Source: AWTP1-13 sp963820375 (lineage in GTDB: Bacteria > Pseudomonadota > Alphaproteobacteria > Rhizobiales > Hyphomicrobiaceae). Taken from it: 64,000 nt of DNA. Both the position numbers and the translations under genes were made by a program. This document shows positions 36,550 to 47,143 of this stretch, in pieces. Every line of letters begins with the position of its first letter. Position 1 is the stretch's first letter. Under the pieces are notes generated by a model. It ran no database searches, was not told where the DNA came from, and worked only from the letters and a program-made list of their open reading frames with translations. The stretch is from the NCBI GenBank assembly GCA_963820375.1, contig CAWFZX010000014.1:37240-101239 (forward strand), given 5' to 3'.

Positions 36550-37076
36550 GTTGACCCCTGGGGCTCGACAGCGCATCGCAGCGCCGTTAGAGCAGCCGAT
36601 CGCGTCACTCTGCAGAAAAGACTCGGCCATGGCGCAAATGTTGGGATGTCCTCACACGAGCTGCTGGATCAGCGGCAGTGGACGCGATCAACTCCGTGGC
36701 ATCTTCGAAAAGGCGGCTCGCCGGCCGCGTAAGCGCGCTGATGGAGAACCCCTGAGATCTTGCGGCGTAGGTTCAAGAGCAAGCCTTCTGGCCTTTTTTC
36801 GCAACACTGGATCGGGGCCAGCAACGAGCACGGGCCAGGAGCTTAACTCGGTCAGGATGACGCCAATCGCAGCATCGTTGAGATCGTTGCGGTAAGCCTG
36901 CGCCCGCATCAACTTGCCTTCCTCCATCACTGTAGCTGTAGAAGGCATGCCTTCTGCTTATGGTGCTCGAAGTACTGGGCAGAAAGGTGCGCTGTGCTTC
37001 GTCGTGCCGATTCAAGACACCGAGCGGCAAACGCTACGGCGATGCCCGGTTCTCGACCGTGGCAAGACGCAGATGC
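36550..37076. other. Intergenic, no convincing gene
   Basis: A minus-strand frame at 36688-36948 contains a protein-like stretch (KLMRAQAYRNDLNDAAIGVI then LTELSSWPVLVAGPD) but changes to low-complexity sequence; it is a possible remnant without a family. Confidence 0.35.
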
Positions 37077-37964
37077 TCATCTCGTGGTCTTGTTATCGTT
37101 AAGTCCCCAATCGTACGTGTGATCTCTGATCGATGATATCCCTGCCAGCTTGCGGGCGAGGGCCGGCGCCGCGTACCGGCGCAAGTGATCTAGGACGCCC
37201 TGATCGCCACCCCCAAAGTCTGCCTTGTACCAGACGTAAATCGACGACATGACGATGCGCTCGCCGTCGACAGCTACCCCACGTTTGCTGTTGACGTAGG
37301 CTCTCGCCGCCGCTTCCAGCTGCTCGTTTAGTTTTGCGCCAGTGAAGGCGTCGGTGCCCAGATTTGGGCACCCCACAGATGCACAGTTGAGGGCATAGTG
37401 CACACGGGCGTCTTTGAAGGTTGGCCGTAGGATGGCGTGCTCGATATCGTCCAGACTTAGTTCAACACCCCCGATCTTGAGCACCTTGGCTTTCCACGGT
37501 CCCGCGGTGATCCAGGCAAAACCATCGCCGCCTAGTGCAATGTCTTTGATCGACCTAACCGGGTACTTGTCAGCAACGATCTCCAAAGTCTTGGCATTAT
37601 AGAGGTTAGCCAGAAGCGCGAACTGTTCCGCCCTGTCGAGACGGCGATGGTCGATCTGTTCGAGCCCGCGAATGTAAGCTTTGAGCGTTTCGCGCCCCCC
37701 GCTTTTAAGGGCTGCATAGTCGACGCGGTTCAGCCCATCGAGGCCCGGCCTCACATACTCCTTGAGCAAGCGGTCCCAGGCACCGTGAGCGACGGTTTGC
37801 GTCGACCCGACCGCAGCAAAACGGAACAAGTCCTCAATGACCGGAGTGCCGGCCGAAATATGTGGGCCGCCGCTTGAAAGCGAGAGCATGAGGGCAAGGC
37901 TGGAAACCACTAAACGCAATCTGGCGTCACTCTTGCGGGTGATACGCCACGCGTGCATCAGCAT
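37077..37964 (-). CDS. DUF547-domain protein with signal sequence
   Basis: About 295 residues from the ATG at 37964, preceded by GGAAGG; further in-frame ATGs exist at 37958 and 38021. An N-terminal hydrophobic segment (LRLVVSSLALMLSLSSG) indicates export. The DUF547 core is clear: RVDYAALKSGGRETLKAYIR, FALLANLYNAKTLEIVADKY, and DARVHYALNCASVGCPNL with the conserved Cys pair. The family is of unknown function, with a papain-like or transglutaminase-like pattern proposed. The adjacent gene is divergent. Confidence 0.85.
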   Translation of the reverse strand: MLMHAWRITRKSDARLRLVVSSLALMLSLSSGGPHISAGTPVIEDLFRFAAVGSTQTVAHGAWDRLLKEYVRPGLDGLNRVDYAALKSGGRETLKAYIRGLEQIDHRRLDRAEQFALLANLYNAKTLEIVADKYPVRSIKDIALGGDGFAWITAGPWKAKVLKIGGVELSLDDIEHAILRPTFKDARVHYALNCASVGCPNLGTDAFTGAKLNEQLEAAARAYVNSKRGVAVDGERIVMSSIYVWYKADFGGGDQGVLDHLRRYAAPALARKLAGISSIRDHTYDWGLNDNKTTR

Positions 37965-38196
37965 GACCTTCCAGGGGGCGTCGTCGTTGCGAGCTCCACT
38001 TGTCGATCCGGTGGACTGCACGAGATCGTTGCTAGGTGGTGCGGACGCACAGGGTCAAGTCACTATGATGTGACCTCTTCGCAGGTCATGATCGTGGATT
38101 GCAAGCTCTAACGGATGCGAGGCCGGCTATCGGCCTATTCATTGGGGACGTGCGTCAGCCGTCGAGAGTTTTTGCGATTGGTGCAATGTGTAGCTC

Positions 38197-39351
38197 GTGA
38201 CCATCAGTTTGCCCACCAGCAGCGTTGATCGATTGTCGGGCATATTTTTGTCACTTCGCATCCGCACGATGATCGACGACGTGCAGTCGGCTCTTTCGCG
38301 GGTAGAGGGACGAGTCGTGGGAGCCTCGCTGAAGGTCAATCTAGTACTTTTGGCGGTGGCCGCGATCGTGGTCGAGCTGTTCACGGTTGTGTCGACCCCA
38401 TTCTTGGAAAACGTCGCACGTGCGGAAGTCTTGCAAAAGGCGCGGATCATGATGGAGGCCGCTGCGGGCATTCGCACGTACACTTCCAATGAGATCGCAC
38501 CGTTGCTGAATGCCAGAACCGACGGCGAGGAATTTTATGCACAGACTATTCCTGCCTACGCAGCCACCAAGAATTTTGCGCTGTTGGCAAGCAAATTTCG
38601 CGACTATGCGTATCGCGAAGCGGCACTCAACCCGATGAATCTGGCAAATCGCGCCGTAGATTGGGAGACTGACATAATCAACAACTTCCGCGGAAATCCC
38701 AAAAACCGAGAATTGGTCACTGAGCGCGAAACGGATGGCGGCCGCCTGCTCCACCTGTCACAGCCAATCATCAGTGGCGGCCCTTGCCTCACCTGTCACG
38801 GCAGCGTTGGCAATGCGCCGCGCGCAATACTTTCTGCCTACGGTACGGAGAATGGTTTCGGCTGGAAGCTCGATGAGATTGTTGGCGCTCAAATTGTCTC
38901 AGTCCCTATGGCGGTGGCGTTCGCAGATGCGGCGAAGGTCAAAAACTTATTTGTGGGGGTGTTGGCTGGCGTCTTTGTGCTCATGATCGGGCTTTTCAAT
39001 CTGCTGCCCATTCTGATGAAAACTGTTTCTCAGGCTGGTGGACGAACAACACAAGTAACCAGCGCCAACTTGACAATGGCCGAGTCGCTCAATGCGTTCG
39101 GCTATGGACTGCTTGCCGCGGGGATCGCGGTCATCATGGTCGGTTACGTGATTGTCTATGTTCGGGCAGGCATAGGGGCGCTTGGAGAAGCACTCAATCC
39201 GTTCGTGCTTGTGAACTATGCGAGCCTTGCGGCGGTCGCCCCGGGTGCTTTCACCATCTTGCTGGCCGGATATCTGCGCAACCGTCCGCAATCCAGACTT
39301 CACCCGCATGTTGACGTAGCCCGCGTTCGGGGTGAGGGGCACGACCGTTAG
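38197..39351 (+). CDS. DUF3365-type haem-binding sensor-like membrane protein
   Basis: 384 residues. One membrane helix near residues 45-70 is followed by a periplasmic domain of the DUF3365/Tll0287-like type: IPAYAATKNFALLASKFRDY, ALNPMNLANRAVDWETDIIN, and ISGGPCLTCHGSVGNAP with a CxxCH motif for covalent haem c. Three further helices follow (around LFVGVLAGVFVLMIGLFNLL, GLLAAGIAVIMVGYVIVYV and the C-terminal LAAVAPGAFTILLAGYL). DUF3365 modules usually sense redox or gas ligands in front of a kinase or cyclase; here no output domain follows. A start at ATG 38269 is also possible. Confidence 0.78.
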   Translation: MTISLPTSSVDRLSGIFLSLRIRTMIDDVQSALSRVEGRVVGASLKVNLVLLAVAAIVVELFTVVSTPFLENVARAEVLQKARIMMEAAAGIRTYTSNEIAPLLNARTDGEEFYAQTIPAYAATKNFALLASKFRDYAYREAALNPMNLANRAVDWETDIINNFRGNPKNRELVTERETDGGRLLHLSQPIISGGPCLTCHGSVGNAPRAILSAYGTENGFGWKLDEIVGAQIVSVPMAVAFADAAKVKNLFVGVLAGVFVLMIGLFNLLPILMKTVSQAGGRTTQVTSANLTMAESLNAFGYGLLAAGIAVIMVGYVIVYVRAGIGALGEALNPFVLVNYASLAAVAPGAFTILLAGYLRNRPQSRLHPHVDVARVRGEGHDR

Positions 39352-40109
39352 GAGTGCACATGCCGCCGTCTATGCAGGTTGAACTCACTTGCATAGTTGC
39401 GGGCGTACTGATCGCCGTCTTCAACCCGTTGGGGCGCGTCCCTGCTGCTGGCAGAGGCAGCAGTTTCAAAGGGGCTCAGCAGGATGGCCGGCTCGGCACG
39501 AGGCAGGCGTTGTTTACGATGTGGGGTACGGTATCGATCCGGCATACTGGAGGGCTACCTTGAGAACCTTGCTGTTAATTCGCTAATGAACCGCTCTCAC
39601 CAGAGATCGCTTGGAGAGCTGTACACCGGCAATATGCTCGGATACCGCGATGAGGTCGAAGGGCATCCAACCCATCGCGAATGGGCTAGGTCCAGCGCTT
39701 AGATGACTACATTGGCATCAACGCGATCCGTTCGGGTCGTCGTGTGAAGTCACCATCCCTGATTTCGCCACTGGGCTTCGGGCGAGCAGTTCGCTAAACT
39801 AATCTGCAATGGGCCACCTCGCTCAGTCAAAAAAGACCGCGTGGAATGCCGCCCCGGCGCCGATCCGCCAGAAGGGCAAAAAGCTAGGCATTTCCGCGTA
39901 GCGGTCGAAGGGAGACGCCATGAGGCTGCCAAAACCGGCTCATGCCGGTATTTGCGCATCGTCTGCACCTCCAGTGACCAGCCCGCAGCAGGCTCGGACC
40001 CCACCGGGCGCGCCCTGGTTTGGCATTTCAGACGGCCAACCGAGAAATCTGCAAACGAGCGCGAACACAAGAACAGCCGATGCGCGGCATCTCACACGAG
40101 GAGGAGACA
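39352..40109. other. Gene-poor stretch, no convincing gene
   Basis: A 67-codon ORF from ATG 39360 follows TAGGAG but has no recognised family and becomes low complexity. The rest shows nothing until the ribosome binding site of the solute-binding protein gene at 40098-40106. Confidence 0.4.
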
Positions 40110-41786
40110 ATGACTTGCGAGGACGTTAGGGCGCACAAGAACCGGGAGTTCGGGCTCGCCGCGGTCGTTCGGCGTTCGGTGCCAATGGGTAGCCGCCGTC
40201 TGGGCTTCAAGTCGGTGCTGGCTGCCGTCGTTGCTTTTGGAGCTACCGCCGCGTCGGCGGAGACGCCCAAGCGCGGCGGCATTCTCACCTTCATGATCCC
40301 GGCCGATGCAGGCCCGAGCCATGACGGCCACCGCGAGACCACCTTCGCCGTGGTGCACGCAACAGCGCCCTTCTACAGCGTACTGATCCGCGTCAATCCG
40401 GACAACCCATCCTCGACGAGCGATTTTCGGTGCGACCTGTGTACCGAGATGCCAGAGCCCACCGACAACGGTCTCACCTACACGTTCAAGATCCGCAAGG
40501 GCGTGAAGTTTCACGACGGTACGCCGCTGACGGCGCAAGACGTGGCGGCAAGCTGGAACAAGATCGTCCACCCACCCAAGGGTGTCGCCAGCGCGCGCCA
40601 GAACAACTTCGTGATGGTGGATACCATCACAGCTTCAGACGACGAGACGGTGGTGTTCAAGCTCAAGTTTGCCACGCTGACGTTCCTGCCGGCGCTGGCC
40701 GACCCCTATACCTACATCTACTCGAAGAAGAAGCTCGACCAGGACATGCACTGGTACGAGAAGAATATCATGGGGTCAGGCCCCTTCAGGCTGACCGACT
40801 ATCAGGTCGGCCAGTCGATCAAGGGCGAGCGCAACCCGGACTATTATCATCCCGGACAGCCCTACCTCGACGGCTTCGTGGGGATCTTCGCGCCGAAGCA
40901 GACGGTGCGCACCGACGCCATCCGGGCCGACCGCGCGGCGCTTGAGTTCCGCTCGCTGCCGCCGTCCGCGCGCGACCAGCTCGTCAAGGAGCTCAGCGAC
41001 AAGATCGTCGTGCAGGAGAGCGACTGGAACTGCGGCAACGTGGTGACGCCGAACCACAAGCGCAAGCCGTTCGACGACGTGCGCGTGCGCAAGGCCTTGT
41101 TCCTCGCCATCGACCAGTGGAAGGGCGCGGCTGCGCTGTCGAAGATCGCCATCATCAAGACCGTGGGCGGCATCGTCTTCCCCGGCTCGCCTCTGGCCGC
41201 CACGAAGGAGGAGCTGCAACAGCTGATCGGCTACGGGCCCGACATCGAGAAGTCGCGCGCGGAGGCCAAACGCCTCCTGAAGGAGGCGGGCCAGGAGAAT
41301 CTGGCCTTCGAGCTCCTCAACCGCAACGTCGACCAGCCCTACAAGATCGTCGGCACCTGGCTGGTCGATGAATGGAGCAAGGTCGGCATCAATGCCACCC
41401 AGAAGGTGGTTCCGACCGGCCCGTGGTTCGACGGCATGCGCAGCGGCGACTTCGACGTGGCGCTGGAGGCCAACTGTCAGAACGTCGTCAACCCGATCGC
41501 CGACGTTGGCCGCTGGCTGCCCACCGAGGTCTACCGCGAGAACTACGGCTACTTCTCCGATCCGCAGATGGTCGACATCTACAACCGCATGCTGCGGGAG
41601 ACCGACCAGGCCAAGGCGCGCGTGCTGATGCGCCAGTTCGAGAAGCGCATCAACGACGAGGCGCACCAGCTGATGGTCACCTTCTGGTTCCGCACGGTTC
41701 CCATGCGGTCCTACGTGAAGGGCTGGAAGATCTCGCCCAGCCACTATCTGAACCAGGACTTGGCCAACGTTTGGCTCGACAAGTAG
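40110..41786 (+). CDS. Dpp/Opp-type ABC transporter solute-binding protein (SBP_bac_5)
   Basis: 558 residues from ATG 40110, chosen for the strong GAGGAGGAG just upstream. An extended N-terminal region with GSRRLGFKSVLAAVVAFGAT is an export signal. The family-5 binding fold follows: KRGGILTFMIPADAGPSHDG, YTFKIRKGVKFHDGTPLTAQ, SGPFRLTDYQVGQ and the C-terminal SYVKGWKISPSHYLNQDLAN. This class binds oligopeptides, nickel or opine-like ligands; the ligand cannot be inferred. The permease gene starts immediately after its stop. Confidence 0.9.
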   Translation: MTCEDVRAHKNREFGLAAVVRRSVPMGSRRLGFKSVLAAVVAFGATAASAETPKRGGILTFMIPADAGPSHDGHRETTFAVVHATAPFYSVLIRVNPDNPSSTSDFRCDLCTEMPEPTDNGLTYTFKIRKGVKFHDGTPLTAQDVAASWNKIVHPPKGVASARQNNFVMVDTITASDDETVVFKLKFATLTFLPALADPYTYIYSKKKLDQDMHWYEKNIMGSGPFRLTDYQVGQSIKGERNPDYYHPGQPYLDGFVGIFAPKQTVRTDAIRADRAALEFRSLPPSARDQLVKELSDKIVVQESDWNCGNVVTPNHKRKPFDDVRVRKALFLAIDQWKGAAALSKIAIIKTVGGIVFPGSPLAATKEELQQLIGYGPDIEKSRAEAKRLLKEAGQENLAFELLNRNVDQPYKIVGTWLVDEWSKVGINATQKVVPTGPWFDGMRSGDFDVALEANCQNVVNPIADVGRWLPTEVYRENYGYFSDPQMVDIYNRMLRETDQAKARVLMRQFEKRINDEAHQLMVTFWFRTVPMRSYVKGWKISPSHYLNQDLANVWLDK

Positions 41787-42758
<972 letters not shown>

Positions 42759-42772
42759 GGCAATGGCACGTC

Positions 42773-43684
42773 ATGGTGACCAACGTCAGCCCGATAGGCT
42801 TTTCTGCGGTCGACGCGGACAATGTGGTGACAGCGCGCGCAAGCCGGTTCCGGCGCGCGCTCAAGTTCTGCCGCCATGAGGTGCTGGGTACGCTCGGCCT
42901 GGTGCTGGTGGTAGTGATGGCACTCACGGGACTGCTGGCGGAGCTGATCGCGCCCTATAGCCCCACGGCGAACGACTTCGGGGCGATGATGGAGGCACCG
43001 AGCGCCACCCACCTTCTCGGTACCGACCAGTTCGGGCGCGATCTGCTCTCTCGCATCATCTTCGGTGCGCGGACCGCCATGATCGTCGGGCTGACGTCGG
43101 CTCTGGTGGGCGGCGTCGCCGGGCTGATCCTGGGCGTCGGCAGCGCCTATTTCGGCGGCACGATCGATCTCATCATGCAGCGCGTGTTCGACGTGCTGAT
43201 GGCATTCCCGCTAATCATCATGGCGCTGGCGGTGGTTGCTATCTTCGGTACCGGCGTGCAGAATGTGATCATTGCCATCACTATCCCGCTGATTCCGCGT
43301 TGCGCCCGCGTCGTCCGTGCCTCGGCGCTGTCGATCCGCGAGATCCCCTACGTCGATGCCGCGCGCGCGCTGGGCTACAGCCACCTTCGCATCATCCTGT
43401 TCCACATGGTGCCGAACGTGATGGCTCCGTTCCTGATCATGGTGACGGCGTTCGTCGGCCAGGCGGTGCTGGCGGAGGCGTCGCTGTCGTATCTGGGTCT
43501 GGGGGTGCAGGAGCCGGTGGCGGCGTGGGGTCTGATGCTACAGGGAGGCACCGAGGAGTATGCGACGACGGCGCCCTGGATCGCCATTTTTCCGGGCGTG
43601 GCGATCGTGCTTGCCGTCCTGGGGATCAACCTGTTCGGGGATGCATTGCGGGATACGTTGGATCCCAAGTTGCGCAAGAGGTAG
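42773..43684 (+). CDS. Dpp-type ABC transporter permease, DppC-like
   Basis: 303 residues from ATG 42773, 15 bp after the DppB-like stop; an earlier in-frame start at 42728 would overlap that gene. After a soluble N-terminal tail the first helix is LGTLGLVLVVVMALTGLLAE, then the DppC signature LLGTDQFGRDLLSRIIFGAR and the EAA loop around YVDAARALGYSHLRIILFHM. No ATP-binding subunit genes follow: the operon ends here, so ATPases must come from elsewhere or have been lost. Confidence 0.9.
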   Translation: MVTNVSPIGFSAVDADNVVTARASRFRRALKFCRHEVLGTLGLVLVVVMALTGLLAELIAPYSPTANDFGAMMEAPSATHLLGTDQFGRDLLSRIIFGARTAMIVGLTSALVGGVAGLILGVGSAYFGGTIDLIMQRVFDVLMAFPLIIMALAVVAIFGTGVQNVIIAITIPLIPRCARVVRASALSIREIPYVDAARALGYSHLRIILFHMVPNVMAPFLIMVTAFVGQAVLAEASLSYLGLGVQEPVAAWGLMLQGGTEEYATTAPWIAIFPGVAIVLAVLGINLFGDALRDTLDPKLRKR

Positions 43685-44240
43685 TGGCTTTGCCACCTGA
43701 CAGGGGTGGAACTCGAAATGACGGCAAGCGGCGGCTCACTGTTTGTGGGATAGAGACGCTAGCCTTGTAGCTTGCTGCTGCATCCGCTCACGACCGCTCC
43801 TGGCATCTTTTCCCTTTCGAAACTAGCCGGGGCGGCAACAGCACTCCAATGGCGAAATTGACCCGCGCACTAAGTCGCTACGCGACAGGTGGCTGATGCG
43901 GGCGCTCGTGTCGCGGCAGGTAGGGGACAGAGGGGGCGGGGCGGTGCCTGGAGGTCCTAACTCACGGCGGAACAATAGAATCCCGCGGCTTGTAGAGGAG
44001 TTCCAAGTGCCGACCCGTCGTGAGCCGCCGCACGCCAGACCGCCGACGACGGCCCCACAAAAACGTGGGGCGCGCGCGCCGCGGCGAGCCGTGGAACAGC
44101 CTTCCTCGAAGAGGCGTGGGCGCGACCTCCTGAGGGTCCCGCGCCAACCTCGTCTCAGGCCAGGCACAGATCAAGCCAGCCCTCTTGATCGGCTCGCCTG
44201 GCCCCGCAGGCAAGGCAACAGCCCTGGCTGGCGTTGGCGG
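43685..44240. other. Gene-poor stretch with repeat copy C and a hairpin
   Basis: Contains repeat copy C (43796-43861) and a 6-bp-arm hairpin CCCCAC-AAAAA-CGTGGGG near 44053-44070. No coding sequence is supported, although several GC-rich frames stay open. Confidence 0.45.
43796..43861 (+). repeat. Dispersed intergenic repeat, copy C
   Basis: 66 bp. It begins GCTCCTGGCATCTTTTCCC, then TTTCGAA, matching 8250-8275, and ends AGCACTCCAATGGCGAAATT then GA, matching the end of copies A and B. It lacks about 18 bases of the middle of copy A. Confidence 0.6.
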
Positions 44241-44774
44241 CTATTCCCCGAAGTATTTCAGGGCGATCTGAAGGCCCTCGTCGTACATCTTCTGGTACTC
44301 GCCCACCGCCTGTTCCGAGCGCTTCGTGCTGCGATGGAAGAACTGGACCACGTCTGCAATCGGCGTCGCCGGACGCCTTTGATCGAGTTCTTCAATGCGG
44401 GTCGTCGAGCCAACGTCGACCAGACCATCGAGATCCAGATCCACGATGTAGTAGTACATCGCGCCGATATAGACGCCGCGCGAAGGCTCGTTGCGGATCC
44501 TCAGCATCTCGGCTCGATTGCCCTGCGGCGGGATATACTCATAGCACCAGCGTCGCTCTGCAAGACGGATGCATCCCGTTGTGGTTGTGTCGCGCTCCAG
44601 CCAGACGCGCTCCGTCTTCGCACGGTTTCGTGACAGCGATTCCGGAAATGGCATCTTAACCGCTGTGACCAAATTGATGACCTTACGTACGTCTTCGCGT
44701 TCGGCGGCGAGCGCCGTTGTAGCGGGGATGACGAGTAGGCAACTTGCGAGAAGAAGCTTAGCGTGCTGAAGCAT
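44241..44774 (-). CDS. Secreted hypothetical protein, tandem paralogue 1
   Basis: 177 residues from ATG 44774 (the frame is open further up, but only this start gives a signal peptide: LLLASCLLVIPATTALAAER). The mature part reads EDVRKVINLVTAVKMPFPES, then RIRNEPSRGVYIGAMYYYIV, then the acidic DLDLDGLVDVGST, and ends EYQKMYDEGLQIALKYFGE. It has two cysteines (CIRL, WCYE). It is clearly paralogous to the next gene (45090-45614), with the same motifs in the same order. The DxDxDG-like acidic turn could bind Ca2+. No named family recognised. Confidence 0.75.
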   Translation of the reverse strand: MLQHAKLLLASCLLVIPATTALAAEREDVRKVINLVTAVKMPFPESLSRNRAKTERVWLERDTTTTGCIRLAERRWCYEYIPPQGNRAEMLRIRNEPSRGVYIGAMYYYIVDLDLDGLVDVGSTTRIEELDQRRPATPIADVVQFFHRSTKRSEQAVGEYQKMYDEGLQIALKYFGE

Positions 44775-45089
44775 TTGATAAATCCCTTCCCAGTGAGCCG
44801 CAGGCTCTCGGCGACGCGCCCAAGTTTCGTCTGTCTTGCGAGGCAGAGCCCAAGGTGCAACGCCGAACCGCCAACGCGGTTCTGCGACCGCATAAAGAAT
44901 CTTGAAGTGTTTCTTGGCAGCCGCATCACCCCCGGGCATTGGCAGGCGCGGCGGCCATTGTTGCAAGCCAACAGCCGAGCGCGGCCGCACGGCAACCAGC
45001 CGGCGGCATCCGTTCGTGCACGAAGCAATCACAAAAATAGCGCGCACAACACGTGCCTGCCATGCGCGCAACTCACTGGCACGCAGGCA
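44775..45089. other. Gap between tandem paralogues, no gene seen
   Basis: 315 bp with no supported coding sequence. It would contain the promoter of the 44241-44774 gene. Confidence 0.5.
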
Positions 45090-45614
45090 TTATTCGCCAA
45101 GAAACTTTAGCGCAACCTGGATGCCCTCGTCGTAGAGCTTTTGATAGTCGCCGCGGAATTGGTCACCACGGTTGGTGCCGCGATGAAAAAACTGGCTCAC
45201 GACCCCGACGGGGGCATAAGGTTGACCTTCGAGCTTTGTGGTACTACCGACGTCAACCGCGCCGTCGAGGTCATAATCATCAACGTAATGATAGACTTGG
45301 CCGACCAGCGGCCCATCAGCTGGCTCGCTGCGCACACGCAGCATCTCGGCGCGCGCACCGACAGGTGCAATGTGCTCGTAACACCACCTCTGCTTATCAT
45401 CGAGGCGTAGGCAGGCGGCGGTGGCGCCATTGGTGTCGAGCTGAACGCGTTCCGTGCGAGCGACATTGTTGCGCAGATTGTGGGGGAAAGGCATTTTCAC
45501 CCCGGCAACGAGATTGATCACCATTCGGACTTGTTCACGCTCGGCAGCCTGCGCCGGCAGAAACCAGGTACAACCCACAAGCGCGAGCACAAACGTCTTG
45601 CCTCTCTGTGACAT
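45090..45614 (-). CDS. Secreted hypothetical protein, tandem paralogue 2
   Basis: 174 residues. Signal peptide MSQRGKTFVLALVGCTWFLP ends near AQAAER. The mature part mirrors the neighbouring gene: EQVRMVINLVAGVKMPFPHN, RWCYEHIAPVGARAEMLRVR, VYHYVDDYDLDGAVDVGSTT, VSQFFHRGTNRGDQ and EYQKLYDEG-like DYQKLYDEGIQVALKFLGE. About half of the aligned residues look identical. Same orientation, 315 bp apart, so a tandem duplication that has diverged. Confidence 0.78.
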   Translation of the reverse strand: MSQRGKTFVLALVGCTWFLPAQAAEREQVRMVINLVAGVKMPFPHNLRNNVARTERVQLDTNGATAACLRLDDKQRWCYEHIAPVGARAEMLRVRSEPADGPLVGQVYHYVDDYDLDGAVDVGSTTKLEGQPYAPVGVVSQFFHRGTNRGDQFRGDYQKLYDEGIQVALKFLGE

Positions 45615-46478
45615 GAGATATCCTTTCCCTGAGCGAAGATCCCTCGAGACGCCGTAGTGTCCCCGCTACGGCAGCGCTCACGTTGTGAGCGCTTAGCAAA
45701 CTATCCAGTTGGCTCTTGAGTTCCCTGCCGATGCGAGGCACGGCAGGGAGGCGGCGGTCAGCTGGAAGGCGTTGGCGCCATCATCACGCACCATGGCTCC
45801 CTTCGCCTTGGCAGCCCAAGGTCGCGTTGGGGAAGACAAACCTGCCGCAACATCAGGGGCTTGCGTTGAAGCCGCGCTGCCGGGGGTGATCCATCGCGCC
45901 GGAGCAATCCTGCAGTTGCCCGGAGGCCACTCTGCAAGTGACTTTGATACGAAGGCAAGACGTCAGCCGGCGAACTCTGGGATTTCCCCGGGGTAGACGC
46001 CCAATCCCTTCCATCTCGACGAATTTGTCCGGATGTGGATCGAAGCAGCAGGCCGAAGCGGCGATGGGCTACCTAGGCCGGCTGGATTCGATGCTGCGCC
46101 CAGCCCATCGAGGGCGGGACTGCCGGACCGACGACACCTTTAGGGCGCTTTCCGGCTCCTGTGCAGCTTTCTCTGACGCGACGCCCATCGTCGAACGGCA
46201 GAGAGGCTAGCGCTAAATGAGCGTCGCTTTGGTTCGGCGCATGGAATGCGTGGCGAACGTGCGGGGGGTCGAGCCCATTGCCGACGACCCACCTTGATAC
46301 GAGCCGGGAATACTGGCGCGTCGTCAAGGCCCGATCCTGGTCTCGACGCCCGGGAAACAGGTACGCCCCTGGCCTGCGATCGCTACCGCGAAGGTCGTCG
46401 TCGAGAGCCTGCCGTGGCGTCTCAGTCAGCTCAAAGCGAATGGGCCGGCCGGTCTTCCTCTGCCGGACATTGGCTCAG
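45615..46478. other. Long gene-poor stretch, no gene seen
   Basis: 864 bp without a supported gene. A plus-strand frame near 46310-46480 (VSTPGKQVRPWPAIATAKVV) is protein-like but has no recognised family or start. Confidence 0.4.
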
Positions 46479-46745
46479 TCAATCGCATAGCCGTTGCGCC
46501 ACGTCATCGACGCGCAGTGCAACGAAGTCACAGCCGCGCAATTTGCTGTCAATGGCGAGATTGAACATTGCCAAGTCGCGCGTGCGACGCTGCTCCAGCG
46601 AGATGGTCCGATCTTGCTTGCCAGGAAGGCGCGAGCCTTCTCCTTCGTTGCGCACCAATCCGCTAACGCCGGTGAAATAAGCGATCGTTTTGTCGAGGTC
46701 AGGTGTCTCGAAAGTGGCATGTCCACTGCGCTTCGCCTTGATCAT
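46479..46745 (-). pseudogene. VOC (glyoxalase-like) protein, truncated and degraded
   Basis: From ATG 46745 the frame reads MIKAKRSGHATFETPDLDKT then IAYFTGVSGLV, the start of a vicinal-oxygen-chelate domain with its first metal-type histidine. Continuation (RDLAMFNLAI, then CDFVALRVDD) follows the same fold but with pieces missing, and the frame ends after 88 residues. Intact VOC dioxygenase-like proteins have a second half that is absent. Confidence 0.5.
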
Positions 46746-47143
46746 GTTCCCTCCGTCATTCCGGCACTCCTGCGCTTCTTTGATTTCTTTGGCGCACACG
46801 GCGGCCCGTTCTGCCTGTGGCTCATTTCAGCGGGCACAAAGTCTCCCCCAAATTGGGGAACCTGGTTTGTCTCACTTGTTATTCCCCCAATAAAGAAGGT
46901 TTGGGTGCTGTAGTGCGTTTCGGGCGGACATCTACCGTGCGCTCGCGCCCGCCGCACCGGCAAATCTTGTCCCTGAACTGCACTGCGCGGTGCAGCGCTC
47001 TCATTTATTGTTTTGGAGCTTCGCGTTCGATTGGGTCTATCTGAGACCTTGGCGCCGGCTATGCGCGGTACCCTTCACAATTTTCCACAATCCTGTAAGG
47101 CTAACTAATAATAAAGTACGAGAGGTTAGGGCGGGGCGCTCAG
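46746..47143. other. Intergenic upstream of histidine kinase
   Basis: AT-richer than its surroundings near 47080-47130 (ctaactaataataaagtacg), which is probably the promoter of the kinase gene. No coding sequence seen. Confidence 0.45.

Noticed and set aside
36688..36948. Protein-like minus-strand frame
   Set aside because: Only about 50 residues look protein-like and no family is recognised; mentioned as a possible remnant only.
39360..39563. 67-codon ORF with a TAGGAG upstream
   Set aside because: No family and the second half is low complexity; not enough to call a gene.
43962..44213. 83-codon minus-strand ORF with an internal hairpin CCCCAC..GTGGGG
   Set aside because: Arg/Pro-rich composition, no start context; more likely intergenic.
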